A program made the translations under genes and the position numbers. This document shows positions 9,990 to 17,770 of a DNA stretch of 64,000 nucleotides, one piece after another (the stretch's first letter is position 1; the number at the start of each line of letters is the position of its first letter). Under the pieces are notes generated by a model. That model had not been told where the DNA came from. It made no database searches and saw only the letters and a list, made by a program, of their open reading frames with translations. The stretch is taken from assembly GCA_038144955.1 (NCBI GenBank), contig JAYQOT010000004.1, positions 1-64,000 on the forward strand, in the 5' to 3' direction. Origin of the DNA: Ga0077527 sp038144955. Its GTDB lineage: Bacteria; Pseudomonadota; Gammaproteobacteria; Burkholderiales; SG8-41.

Positions 9990-11218
9990 ATATCATTGCC
10001 AGCATCCGTATCGCCTTGCGTGCATTGCGCATAAACAAGCTGCGCAGTGCGTTGACCATGCTCGGCATCATCATTGGCGTGGCGGCGGTCATAACCATGA
10101 TCGCAGTGGGTTCGGGTGCGCAAAACCGGATTGAGGAGCAAATCAAGGGGTTGGGCACCAACCTGATCATTCTGCTTCCGGGATCTACAACCAGTGGTGG
10201 CGCGCGCATGGGTGCCGGATCGCGCAACACGCTGACTGAAGAGGACGCTTACGCCATCCAGCGCGACATTCCCGCGGTGCAGGCGGCGGCACCGGCATTA
10301 CGCGGCGGCGGACAGGTGGTGGCAGGTACCAACAACTGGTCCACCATCATTTACGGAATTACCAATGAATATTTTGAGGCCCGTAACTGGCAAGTGGCGA
10401 GCGGGAAGATGTTTGATCCTGCTGACTTCACCGGTTCCGCAAAAGTGGTGCTGCTCGGCGATACGGTAGTGCGCAGCCTTTTCGGTGACGCTGATCCGGT
10501 AGGCCAGGTCGTACGTATCCGCAAGGTGCCGATGGTGGTTATCGGAACGCTTGAAAAAAAGGGCCAGAGCATGATGGGACAGGATCAGGACGACGTAATC
10601 CTGATGCCGATTTCAACTGCTCGAAACCGCGTGCTGGGGCGTGGTAGCGGCAAGTTGCGCACGGTGGGTTCGATTTCGATCAAAGTCCGTGATGGGGAGA
10701 GTATGGCGGAAGCCGAGATCCAAATCCGGGAATTGCTGCGTCAGCGTCATCGCATCCAGGCTGGCCAGGACGACGATTTCACACTGCGTAATCTGTCGGA
10801 GATACTCGCAACGCGGGAGGAATCCAGCCGCATCATGGGGCTATTGCTTGCCGCTGTCGCGTCGGTGTCGCTGCTGGTTGGCGGCATCGGAATCATGAAC
10901 ATCATGCTGGTTTCGGTAACCGAGCGTACCCGCGAGATCGGCCTGCGCATGGCGGTCGGCGCACGCGGTCGCGACATACTCACCCAGTTCCTGGTGGAGG
11001 CGATCACGCTGGCGCTGATCGGCGGCTTTCTTGGCATTGCCATCGGTATCGGCAGTTCCGTGGCGATCGCACAGTTTGCCGGCTGGCCGGTTGAACTGGG
11101 AGTTGAACCGGTAGTGCTTGCCGTGGGATTCGCTGCAGCCATTGGCGTGTTCTTTGGTTTTTATCCGGCACGAAAGGCATCGCTGCTGCTGCCGATTGAG
11201 GCCCTGCGTTACGAATAA
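9986..11218 (+). CDS. MacB-type ABC transporter permease
   Basis: A 410-residue inner-membrane permease with the FtsX/MacB topology: one membrane helix near the N-terminus (LRSALTMLGIIIGVAAVITMIAVG), a large periplasmic MacB_PCD domain at about residues 45-260 (including the SGGARMGAG and GGGQVVAG segments), then three C-terminal helices (LLLAAVASVSLLVGGIGIMN, FLVEAITLALIGGFLGIAIG, VVLAVGFAAAIGVFFGFYPA). The cytoplasmic coupling segment VTERTREIGLRMAVGARGRDI and C-terminal PARKASLLLPIEALRYE are diagnostic. It is translationally coupled to the ATPase gene and completes a three-gene exporter with the MacA-like adaptor. Confidence 0.93.
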   Translation: MNIIASIRIALRALRINKLRSALTMLGIIIGVAAVITMIAVGSGAQNRIEEQIKGLGTNLIILLPGSTTSGGARMGAGSRNTLTEEDAYAIQRDIPAVQAAAPALRGGGQVVAGTNNWSTIIYGITNEYFEARNWQVASGKMFDPADFTGSAKVVLLGDTVVRSLFGDADPVGQVVRIRKVPMVVIGTLEKKGQSMMGQDQDDVILMPISTARNRVLGRGSGKLRTVGSISIKVRDGESMAEAEIQIRELLRQRHRIQAGQDDDFTLRNLSEILATREESSRIMGLLLAAVASVSLLVGGIGIMNIMLVSVTERTREIGLRMAVGARGRDILTQFLVEAITLALIGGFLGIAIGIGSSVAIAQFAGWPVELGVEPVVLAVGFAAAIGVFFGFYPARKASLLLPIEALRYE

Positions 11219-11237
11219 TTAGCGGCATTCGCGTAAA

Positions 11238-12065
11238 ATGGTATCGAACATGGATGCCGCACTCGCATTGAAAGCCCTGGTACTGGGCGTCGTCGAAGGG
11301 CTTACCGAATTCCTGCCGGTATCCAGCACGGGCCATTTGATCATTGTCGGCGACCTGCTCGATTTCAATGACGAAAAGGGCAAGGTATTCGAATTGGTCA
11401 TCCAGACCGGCGCCATGCTGGCGGTGTGCTGGGAGTTCAGGGCCCGGTTTTCAGGGGTGCTTCGGGGCCTTGTTAGCGACGCCAAGGCGCAGCATTTCAT
11501 CCTCAACCTGGTCGCGGCATTCATGCCTGCCGCGATCATCGGGCTTACGCTGGGCAGTGCGATCAAGGCGCACTTGTTTCATGTGGTGCCGGTGGCCATT
11601 GCCCTGATCGTCGGCGGATTCGTCATTCTCGCTGTGGACAGGCGAGAACGGGAGTCGCGCATCAACGAAGTCGATGCGATGACCTGGCGCGATGCATTAA
11701 AGGTCGGAATTGCGCAATCCTTCGCCCTGATCCCCGGAGTATCGCGTTCAGGCGCAACCATCATTGGCGGCATGCTGTTCGGGCTGTCGCGCAGGTCGGC
11801 AACGGAATTCTCGTTTTTTCTGGCGGTGCCGACGCTGATGGCGGCGGGTGGCTATGATCTTTACCGCAATCGCACACTGTTCTCGTTCGATGATTTCGGC
11901 TTGTTCGCGATCGGCACCGTCAGTGCATTCATTTCCGCTTTTATCTGCATACGCTGGCTGATGCGCTACGTTGCCACCCACGATTTCAGGATCTTCGCCT
12001 GGTACCGGATTATTTTCGGCTTGGTCATACTCGTCAGTTCGTATACAGGTTTAATCAACTGGTGA
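11238..12065 (+). CDS. uppP: undecaprenyl-diphosphatase
   Basis: Integral membrane phosphatase recycling undecaprenyl diphosphate to the monophosphate carrier used for peptidoglycan and O-antigen synthesis; it also confers bacitracin tolerance. The 275-residue BacA-type protein shows both family signatures: EGLTEFLPVSSTGHLIIV near the N-terminus and ALIPGVSRSGATIIGGMLFG near residues 160-180, plus several membrane helices. Two in-frame starts (11238 and 11250) are possible and neither has a strong ribosome-binding site. It follows the exporter permease by 19 bp and may share its transcript. Confidence 0.94.
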   Translation: MVSNMDAALALKALVLGVVEGLTEFLPVSSTGHLIIVGDLLDFNDEKGKVFELVIQTGAMLAVCWEFRARFSGVLRGLVSDAKAQHFILNLVAAFMPAAIIGLTLGSAIKAHLFHVVPVAIALIVGGFVILAVDRRERESRINEVDAMTWRDALKVGIAQSFALIPGVSRSGATIIGGMLFGLSRRSATEFSFFLAVPTLMAAGGYDLYRNRTLFSFDDFGLFAIGTVSAFISAFICIRWLMRYVATHDFRIFAWYRIIFGLVILVSSYTGLINW

Positions 12066-12117
12066 TGATTGAACTTTATTGTTTTGTCGCGGTCGCATTA
12101 TTTGGGGGAAACAAATA

Positions 12118-13689
12118 ATGACGACAAAAACACTTTCTGATCCGAAATCCCGGCTGCACATCCGTAATGCCTTACTTGCAGATGTACCGGCGATCTGCGC
12201 GCTGAGTGCGCGCGTCTATTCCGAAACCGGCATGAGGGGCTATTCATCGGGCGCCATTACCGGCCAGATCAATATTTTCCCTGAAGGCCAGTTCGTCGTT
12301 CTGGTAAATGACAGGATCGTCGGCTATTGCGCGACGTTCATTACCCGCGGTGAGATTGCGCTGAAACCGCATTCCTGGGTCGAGATTACCGGCAACGGTT
12401 ATGCCGCGCGCCACGACCCCTCGGGAGACTGGCTGTATGGCATGGAGGTTTTTGTCGATCCGGACTTTCGCGGCTATCACCTCGGGCAGCGGCTCTACAA
12501 TCAGCGCAAGAAGTTGTGCGAGGAGCGCAAGCTCAACGGCATCGTATTTATCGGCCGGTTGCCGACTCTGGCTCGCCGCATGAAGAAGTTTGGCAGTGCA
12601 GAGAACTATGTGCGCGAAGTGCAAGAGAGGCGGCAGCGCGATCCGGTGCTGTCATTCCAGCTGCGCAACCGGTTTGAAATCATCGGCGTGATTCCGGACT
12701 ACATCACCGGCGACCGTGAGTCTCTGGGCTATGGTGTGCATCTGGTCTGGCGCAATCCCAAGGTGCCGGCAGAGCAAACCGCTGCCAGACCTAAGTATTC
12801 GGGCGGCCGACTGGCCGATACTATTCGAGTGGGTACAGTGCAGTACATGCAGCGGCGAGTGCATTCGTTTGAGGAGTTCATCAAGTTTGTCGAGTATTTC
12901 GTCGATGTGGTCGCGACCTATAACGGCGACTTTGTTGTATTTCCAGAGATGTTCTCGCTGCAGCTGCTGTCGATCGAAAATCAGGAAATGCCGCCTGCTG
13001 ATGCAATTGCGGCGTTGACCCGGTATACACCACGGTTTCGCGAGTCAATGCGGGAAATGGCTTTGCGCCACAACATCAACATCATTGGAGGATCACATCC
13101 AACGCGGATGCCCAACGGCCGGGTCGAAAACAATGCCTACATTTTTCTGCGAGACGGTAGTATTTATGAACAGCCGAAGATCCACCCGACGCCGAATGAG
13201 GTGGCTTGGTGGAACATCGAAGGTGGAAATGCTGTTGCGGCGATTCAGACCGATTGCGGCCCGATTGGCGTGCTGATCTGCTATGACGCGGAGTTTCCCG
13301 AATTGGTGCGGCATTTGACCGATCAGGGCATAAATATTCTTTTCGTGCCCTTTTGCACCGATGAACGGCAGAGTTATCTGCGAGTCAGATATTGCTGCCA
13401 CGCCCGGGCGGTGGAAAACCAGCTTTACGTGGTGATGTCAGGCAATGTCGGCAACCTCCCTAATGTAAGCAACATGGATATCCAATATGCGCAGAGTTGT
13501 GTCCTGACACCTTGTGACTTTCCCTTTGCGCGGGATGGTATAGCCGCTGACACCACGCCCAATGTGGAGACGGTAGCGATTGCCGACCTTCGACCGGATA
13601 CCCTGATTACAGCTCGCAACAACGGAACTGTGCGCAACCTTCGTGACCGCCGTCACGATCTTTATGGCGTAGTCTGGCGCGGGAAATAA
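12118..13689 (+). CDS. GNAT acetyltransferase-nitrilase fusion protein
   Basis: A 523-residue two-domain protein. Residues about 15-215 are a GNAT N-acetyltransferase (acetyl-CoA region VFVDPDFRGYHLGQRLYNQR). Residues about 230-515 are a carbon-nitrogen hydrolase with the catalytic triad visible: Glu in VVFPEMFS, Lys in PKIHPTPNE and Cys in GVLICYDAEFPE. This architecture is known in bacteria as a bifunctional GNAT/carbon-nitrogen hydrolase family, but its substrate is not established. I start at ATG 12118, preceded by GGGGGAAAC, rather than the upstream frame start at 12079, which overlaps low-complexity leader sequence. It is flanked by uppP and a convergent rhodanese. Confidence 0.9.
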   Translation: MTTKTLSDPKSRLHIRNALLADVPAICALSARVYSETGMRGYSSGAITGQINIFPEGQFVVLVNDRIVGYCATFITRGEIALKPHSWVEITGNGYAARHDPSGDWLYGMEVFVDPDFRGYHLGQRLYNQRKKLCEERKLNGIVFIGRLPTLARRMKKFGSAENYVREVQERRQRDPVLSFQLRNRFEIIGVIPDYITGDRESLGYGVHLVWRNPKVPAEQTAARPKYSGGRLADTIRVGTVQYMQRRVHSFEEFIKFVEYFVDVVATYNGDFVVFPEMFSLQLLSIENQEMPPADAIAALTRYTPRFRESMREMALRHNINIIGGSHPTRMPNGRVENNAYIFLRDGSIYEQPKIHPTPNEVAWWNIEGGNAVAAIQTDCGPIGVLICYDAEFPELVRHLTDQGINILFVPFCTDERQSYLRVRYCCHARAVENQLYVVMSGNVGNLPNVSNMDIQYAQSCVLTPCDFPFARDGIAADTTPNVETVAIADLRPDTLITARNNGTVRNLRDRRHDLYGVVWRGK

Positions 13690-13726
13690 CCAGACCACGC
13701 CTCAGCTAAATATAGTGTGGCCTGGT
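13690..13726. terminator. possible bidirectional hairpin between convergent genes
   Basis: Arms CCAGACCAC (13690-13698) and GTGTGGCCTGG (13715-13725) can pair imperfectly around an A/T-rich loop, exactly in the 36-bp space between the convergent GNAT-nitrilase and rhodanese genes. There is no U-run on either side, so this is a weak terminator candidate at best. Confidence 0.3.
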
Positions 13727-14181
13727 CAGCTCTGGATCCAGGGCAAGCCCGAGGTACGCCATCCGCCGACGACATTGCGATGGCCTTGCGGATCGCGATC
13801 ACCCTCGAAACCTTCGAGCACGTTGTAGCAGTCGGCGTAGCCGGCCTGTGTTGCCAGCATTGCTGCATTGTGCGAACGACCACCGCTGCGACAAATGAAA
13901 AGAACCGGCGCATCGGCCACGACCTTTTCAGCCAATTGCCGCATGAATTCGGGATTGGGACGATTGCCAGGGTAACTGAGCAGTTCAACTTCCACGGCAC
14001 CCGGGATGCGACCAACCCAGTCCCATTCTGCCTGCGTTCGTACGTCGACCAGTTGGGCGCCGGGGGTCGACTGCCAGAACTCGAATGCTTCTTTGGGTAG
14101 TAGTGCTCCGCTGTAGGGCAGCCCCATTTGCCGGGCGCGTTCGCGGGCTTTTTGTTGCGGGCTGTGGTTATCGTTGCTCAT
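13726..14181 (-). CDS. rhodanese-like sulfurtransferase
   Basis: A 151-residue single-domain rhodanese, which carries sulfane sulfur on an active-site cysteine. The domain begins with FEFWQSTPGAQLVDVRTQAEWDWVG and has the active-site loop CRSGGRS, where Cys would be persulfidated, followed by AAMLATQAGYADCYNVLEGFEGD. The N-terminal 30 residues (KARERARQMGLPYSGALLP) are a short charged extension typical of this cytoplasmic subfamily. I chose ATG 14181 because the frame upstream to 14274 runs through the glnA control region. It is divergent from glnA. The acceptor pathway is unknown. Confidence 0.88.
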   Translation of the reverse strand: MSNDNHSPQQKARERARQMGLPYSGALLPKEAFEFWQSTPGAQLVDVRTQAEWDWVGRIPGAVEVELLSYPGNRPNPEFMRQLAEKVVADAPVLFICRSGGRSHNAAMLATQAGYADCYNVLEGFEGDRDPQGHRNVVGGWRTSGLPWIQS

Positions 14182-14239
14182 GGTTTTGCCGTGGATGAAA
14201 GGGGAGGCGGATTCTAACTGAGTATCACGGATGAATTTA

Positions 14240-14256
14240 TGCACTATAATGAGGCG
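14240..14256 (+). promoter_or_regulatory. putative distal NtrC-binding site (glnA)
   Basis: TGCACTATAATGAGGCG matches the left half and centre of the NtrC consensus (TGCAC...TGGTGCA), with a poorer right half. Its centre lies about 126 bp upstream of the predicted sigma-54 start. It contains TATAAT, so it may overlap a sigma-70 promoter, as the distal site does in enteric glnA. It is 30 bp (about three helical turns) from the next site, giving same-face binding. Confidence 0.6.
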
Positions 14257-14269
14257 CTCGAATCCAGTA

Positions 14270-14286
14270 TGCACAACAATGGTGCA
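14270..14286 (+). promoter_or_regulatory. NtrC-binding site (glnA enhancer)
   Basis: TGCACAACAATGGTGCA is a near-perfect palindrome of the NtrC consensus TGCACCANNATGGTGCA. It is centred about 96 bp upstream of the predicted sigma-54 transcription start, the usual enhancer distance. NtrC itself is encoded 3.3 kb downstream. Confidence 0.8.
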
Positions 14287-14337
14287 ACCAGAAGCCCCAT
14301 GTTGTTTAATTTTTATTTATATTCAATAAGTTAATCA

Positions 14338-14354
14338 TGCACCGCCTTGGTACA
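14338..14354 (+). promoter_or_regulatory. possible third NtrC-like site overlapping the -24 element
   Basis: TGCACCGCCTTGGTACA resembles the NtrC dyad (TGCACC... TTGGTaCA) but overlaps the -24 GG of the sigma-54 promoter. If bound, NtrC here would compete with sigma-54 polymerase at high NtrC-phosphate. The match could be coincidental because TTGG also belongs to the promoter. Confidence 0.35.
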
Positions 14355-14363
14355 CATCCTGCT
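14347..14363 (+). promoter_or_regulatory. sigma-54 promoter of glnA
   Basis: TTGGTACACATCCTGCT has the invariant GG (14349-14350) and GC (14361-14362) separated by exactly 10 nt, as required for RpoN promoters (consensus TGGCAC-N5-TTGC). Transcription would begin near 14374, about 50 nt before the glnA ATG. Two upstream NtrC sites support the call. Confidence 0.75.
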
Positions 14364-14424
14364 GAGTATCTAGGTGGAGTTACTCAAATCTTTTAATCCA
14401 TAGCAATCGTTAGGAGAGAGTTAG

Positions 14425-15837
14425 ATGGCCAGCGCCGCAGAAGTAATGAAAATGCTCAAGGACAACGAAGTCAAATTTGTTGATCTGCGATTTACCGATA
14501 CCCGAGGCAAGGAACAACATGTGTCCGTGCCGACCAAAATGTTCGGCGATGACAAGTTCACCGACGGCCATGCGTTTGACGGCTCGTCGATTGCCGGCTG
14601 GAAAGGCATTCAGGCCTCCGACATGTTGCTGATGCCGGATCCCGACAGTGCACGCATGGATCCGTTTACCGACGAGGCGACGCTGAATCTGACCTGTGAC
14701 GTTGTCGAGCCGACGGATGGAAAAGGCTACGACCGTGACCCCCGGTCCATTGCCAAGCGCGGCGAAGCCTATCTGAAATCTACCGGGATTGGCGATACCG
14801 CCTACTTCGGTCCGGAACCCGAGTTCTTTGTGTTCGATTCGGTACAGTGGAAAGTCGACATGTCGGGTGCGTTCTCCAAGATCACCACGACCGAAGCGCC
14901 ATGGGCCTCGGGTGAGGAAATGGAAGGCGGCAACATGGGCCATCGCCCCCCGATCAAGGGTGGATACTTTCCGGTGCCGCCGGTGGATTCACTGCAGGAC
15001 ATTCGTTCGGCCATGTGTCTCGCGCTGGAAGAGCAGGGCGTTGAAGTCGAGGTGCATCACCACGAGGTGGCCGCGCCGGGACAATGCGAAATCGGCACCA
15101 AGTTCAACAGTCTGGTCAAGCGCGCTGACTGGAATCAGATTCTCAAATACACGGTGCACAACGTTGCGCATTCTTACGGCAAGACGGCGACCTTCATGCC
15201 GAAGCCGGTGGTTGGCGACAACGGCTCCGGCATGCACGTGCACCAATCTCTGTGGAAGGGCGGCCAGAATCTGTTCAGCGGCAACGGTTATGCAGGCCTT
15301 TCCGAACTCGCCCTGTTTTACATCGGCGGTATCATCAAACACGCACGGGCGCTGAACGCGATCACCAATCCTGGAACCAATTCTTACAAGCGTCTGGTGC
15401 CGGGCTTCGAGGCGCCGATCAATCTGGCCTATTCAGCCAAGAACCGCTCGGCCTCAATCCGCATACCGTATGTGTCCAGTCCGAAGGCGCGCCGTATTGA
15501 GGTGCGTTTCCCGGATCCGACCGCCAATCCCTACCTGGCATTTACCGCGATGATGATGGCGGGCATTGACGGCATTCAGAACAAGATCCATCCCGGCGAT
15601 GCGGTCGACAAGAATCTCTACGATTTGCCGCCTGAAGAAGCGAAGAAGGTGCCGAATGTGTGTGCCTCGCTGGATCAGGCGCTGGAAACTCTGGACAAGG
15701 ATCGCGAGTTCCTGACCCGCGGCGGCGTGTTCTCCAACGACATGATTGATGCCTACATCGCGTTGAAAATGGAAGAAGTCACTTCGTTCCGCATGACTAC
15801 GCATCCCATCGAGTTCCAGATGTATTACAGCCTCTGA
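14425..15837 (+). CDS. glnA: glutamine synthetase type I
   Basis: ATP-dependent ligation of ammonia to glutamate, the main ammonium-assimilation step, as a dodecamer. The 470-residue length fits the beta-subtype of GS-I. Visible are FDGSSIAGW near the N-terminus, the metal-ligand segment EPEFFVFDSVQW, the ATP-binding KPVVGDNGSGMHVHQS, NPGTNSYKRLVPG, and the adenylylation-site segment KNLYDLPPEEAKKVP (Tyr near residue 398) that indicates GlnE control. The strong AGGAGAGAG box sets the ATG at 14425. Upstream are NtrC sites and a sigma-54 promoter; downstream is a strong terminator, then ntrB-ntrC. Confidence 0.98.
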   Translation: MASAAEVMKMLKDNEVKFVDLRFTDTRGKEQHVSVPTKMFGDDKFTDGHAFDGSSIAGWKGIQASDMLLMPDPDSARMDPFTDEATLNLTCDVVEPTDGKGYDRDPRSIAKRGEAYLKSTGIGDTAYFGPEPEFFVFDSVQWKVDMSGAFSKITTTEAPWASGEEMEGGNMGHRPPIKGGYFPVPPVDSLQDIRSAMCLALEEQGVEVEVHHHEVAAPGQCEIGTKFNSLVKRADWNQILKYTVHNVAHSYGKTATFMPKPVVGDNGSGMHVHQSLWKGGQNLFSGNGYAGLSELALFYIGGIIKHARALNAITNPGTNSYKRLVPGFEAPINLAYSAKNRSASIRIPYVSSPKARRIEVRFPDPTANPYLAFTAMMMAGIDGIQNKIHPGDAVDKNLYDLPPEEAKKVPNVCASLDQALETLDKDREFLTRGGVFSNDMIDAYIALKMEEVTSFRMTTHPIEFQMYYSL

Positions 15838-15851
15838 TTGCATGGGGATCG

Positions 15852-15883
15852 GCAAAAGGGCGGGCAAATGCCCGCCCTTTTGC
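15852..15883 (+). terminator. Rho-independent terminator after glnA
   Basis: A perfect 14-bp stem (GCAAAAGGGCGGGC with GCCCGCCCTTTTGC) closed by an AAAT loop begins 14 bp after the glnA stop. The TTTT at the descending arm is short, but stem strength and position make termination or strong attenuation before the ntr genes likely. Confidence 0.85.
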
Positions 15884-16037
15884 ATTTCGGGGCCATGATT
15901 GGTTGTGGCGGGTTTGCGGATTTATCTTTATTGACATAGACTTAGCTCGTATTTTTTCATGTTGCCAGTCAACCAGGCTGTAGCGTTTGCCGTTGAAGGA
16001 AAAACCAGCCGATGTGCGGATACCACCGGGCTTTCTC

Positions 16038-16520
16038 ATGAGGCGCGAGCTGTCACTGTTGATGTTTTTGTCAGGCGTGGCTTTTGCGGCGCAGGCGGAG
16101 ATTTATCAGTGTATCGACGCCAGCGGCAACAAAAGCTTCACCAACAACAAGGTGGAGGCCGCGGCGGCAGGGTGCAAGCTGATGAATCTGCCTCCGGTTT
16201 CGAGCATCCCTGCGCCTCCGAAACCCGGGCCTGGAGCAAGCCAGAAATCTGCAACCCCGGGCGGATTTCCGAAGGTCGATCCCAATACCCAGCAACAGCG
16301 CGACGACGCGCGGCGGAAAATCCTCGAGCAGGAGCTCGCAAGCGAACAGAAGTTGCTCGATCAGGCCAGAAGGGATCTGGCCGAACAGGAAGCCATACGG
16401 TTGGGGAGCGAGCGCAATTACCAGCGCGTTCTCGACCGGTTGGAGCCTTACAAGAAAAAAGTTGCCCTCCACGAAGGCAATATCGCGAATCTGCGCAAGG
16501 AACTCTCGCTGCTGCGCTGA
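16038..16520 (+). CDS. DUF4124-domain secreted protein
   Basis: A 160-residue exported protein of unknown function. Residues 1-21 are a signal peptide (MRRELSLLMFLSGVAFAAQA). The DUF4124 core follows (EIYQCIDASGNKSFTNNKVE), then a Pro-rich spacer and a charged coiled coil from about residue 85 (RKILEQELASEQKLLDQARR) to the end. I take ATG 16038; upstream in-frame sequence would bury the signal peptide. The gene lies between glnA and ntrB. The function is unknown and the placement may reflect read-through transcription only. Confidence 0.8.
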   Translation: MRRELSLLMFLSGVAFAAQAEIYQCIDASGNKSFTNNKVEAAAAGCKLMNLPPVSSIPAPPKPGPGASQKSATPGGFPKVDPNTQQQRDDARRKILEQELASEQKLLDQARRDLAEQEAIRLGSERNYQRVLDRLEPYKKKVALHEGNIANLRKELSLLR

Positions 16521-16638
16521 GTTGCCGTATTAAGGGTTATCACCCAGGCGGTTTCGTTGGGACGCGCCCGACCGGGCTATTTTCCATGGGGAAGATGCTG
16601 GCCCGTATCTTGCTCCATAACTCTCGTCGCCCGCTGCC

Positions 16639-17745
16639 ATGAACCAGAACATGCTGGCCGGGCTCGATTTGCTCGCCACCGCGGTGGTGGTGATAGACGA
16701 AGAGCGCGCAGTGATGCACATGAATCCGGCAGCCGAAAATCTTTTCGAAGCCTCGCACATTACTGCGGCTGGCCTGACGCTGGGTCAGTTGCTGGGTGAA
16801 AACGATGTCCTGGCTGCGGCAATTGACTACTCTAGGGTCAACAATTGCAGTTATACGGAGCATGAACTCGAGATCGCAGTAAATGGGAGGCTGCGGTTGC
16901 ACCTGTCCTGTACAGTGAGCCCGACGGACCTCGGAGGAGGCGATGGTGAAAGCATTCTTCTCGAATTCAGGCAGATAGACCAGCAGTTACGGGTGGAGAG
17001 GGAGGCGCGTCTCCTGGAACAGAGTCAGGCCCATCGCGACCTGATCCGCAATCTGGCGCATGAGATAAAAAATCCGCTGGGTGGAATCCGCGGCGCCGCC
17101 CAATTGCTCGACCGGGAACTCGAGCGACCGGGATTGCATGAATACACCCAGGTCATTATAAAAGAATCGGACAGGCTGCAGGCGCTGATGGACAGATTGC
17201 TTGCCCCGCATCGGTTGCCTTTACCCGGGCCGGTGAATATCCACGAAGTTCTTGAGCGGGTTCGCAGCGTAATGCTTGCTGAATTCCCCGGGATCGCGGT
17301 GCGTCGGGATTACGATACCAGCATGCCCCTGCTGACCGGCGACCGGGAGCAACTGATACAGGCGGTTCTCAATGTCGTGCGCAATGCTGCACAGGCAATC
17401 AAGGGGGCCGCCATGCCGGGTGGAGAAATCCGCCTGCGTACTCGAATTGCCCGGCAAGTGACTCTCGCTCGTCGACGTTACCGTCATGCGGTTGAAGTAA
17501 GCATCATAGATAACGGGCCCGGAATTTCTGATGATATGCGTAACCGTGTCTTCCAGCCCCTGGTATCAGGCCGGGAAGGAGGGAGCGGGCTTGGGCTCAC
17601 GATAGCGCATAACTTTATTACTCAGCATAACGGGACGATCGCCTTTGATTCATCTCCAGGCGAAACCCGTTTCACCCTGTTGTTGCCCGTCGAGGATGAG
17701 ATACGTAACTCCCGGGCGACGGTGCGCCAGTCTTCTGCAACATGA
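16639..17745 (+). CDS. ntrB: nitrogen regulation sensor histidine kinase NtrB
   Basis: Cytoplasmic PII-responsive kinase/phosphatase that controls phosphorylation of NtrC. The 368-residue protein has an N-terminal PAS domain (GLDLLATAVVVIDEERAVMHMN), the dimerisation/phosphoacceptor helix with His in NLAHEIKNPLGGIRGAAQLL near residue 140, and a C-terminal HATPase with N-box VLNVVRNAAQAI, G1 box DNGPGI and G2 box GSGLGLTIAHN. There are no membrane segments, as expected for GlnL/NtrB. The ntrC start is 25 bp downstream. Confidence 0.95.
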   Translation: MNQNMLAGLDLLATAVVVIDEERAVMHMNPAAENLFEASHITAAGLTLGQLLGENDVLAAAIDYSRVNNCSYTEHELEIAVNGRLRLHLSCTVSPTDLGGGDGESILLEFRQIDQQLRVEREARLLEQSQAHRDLIRNLAHEIKNPLGGIRGAAQLLDRELERPGLHEYTQVIIKESDRLQALMDRLLAPHRLPLPGPVNIHEVLERVRSVMLAEFPGIAVRRDYDTSMPLLTGDREQLIQAVLNVVRNAAQAIKGAAMPGGEIRLRTRIARQVTLARRRYRHAVEVSIIDNGPGISDDMRNRVFQPLVSGREGGSGLGLTIAHNFITQHNGTIAFDSSPGETRFTLLLPVEDEIRNSRATVRQSSAT

Positions 17746-17770
17746 CCCATTTACCGGATTGCAAAACCAT

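Noticed and set aside
13690..13726. Strong bidirectional terminator between GNAT-nitrilase and rhodanese genes
   Set aside because: Arms are imperfect and there is no U-run; kept only as a low-confidence feature.
15931..15936. TTGACA as a promoter upstream of the DUF4124 gene
   Set aside because: A perfect -35 but no -10 at 16-18 bp spacing; not enough support.
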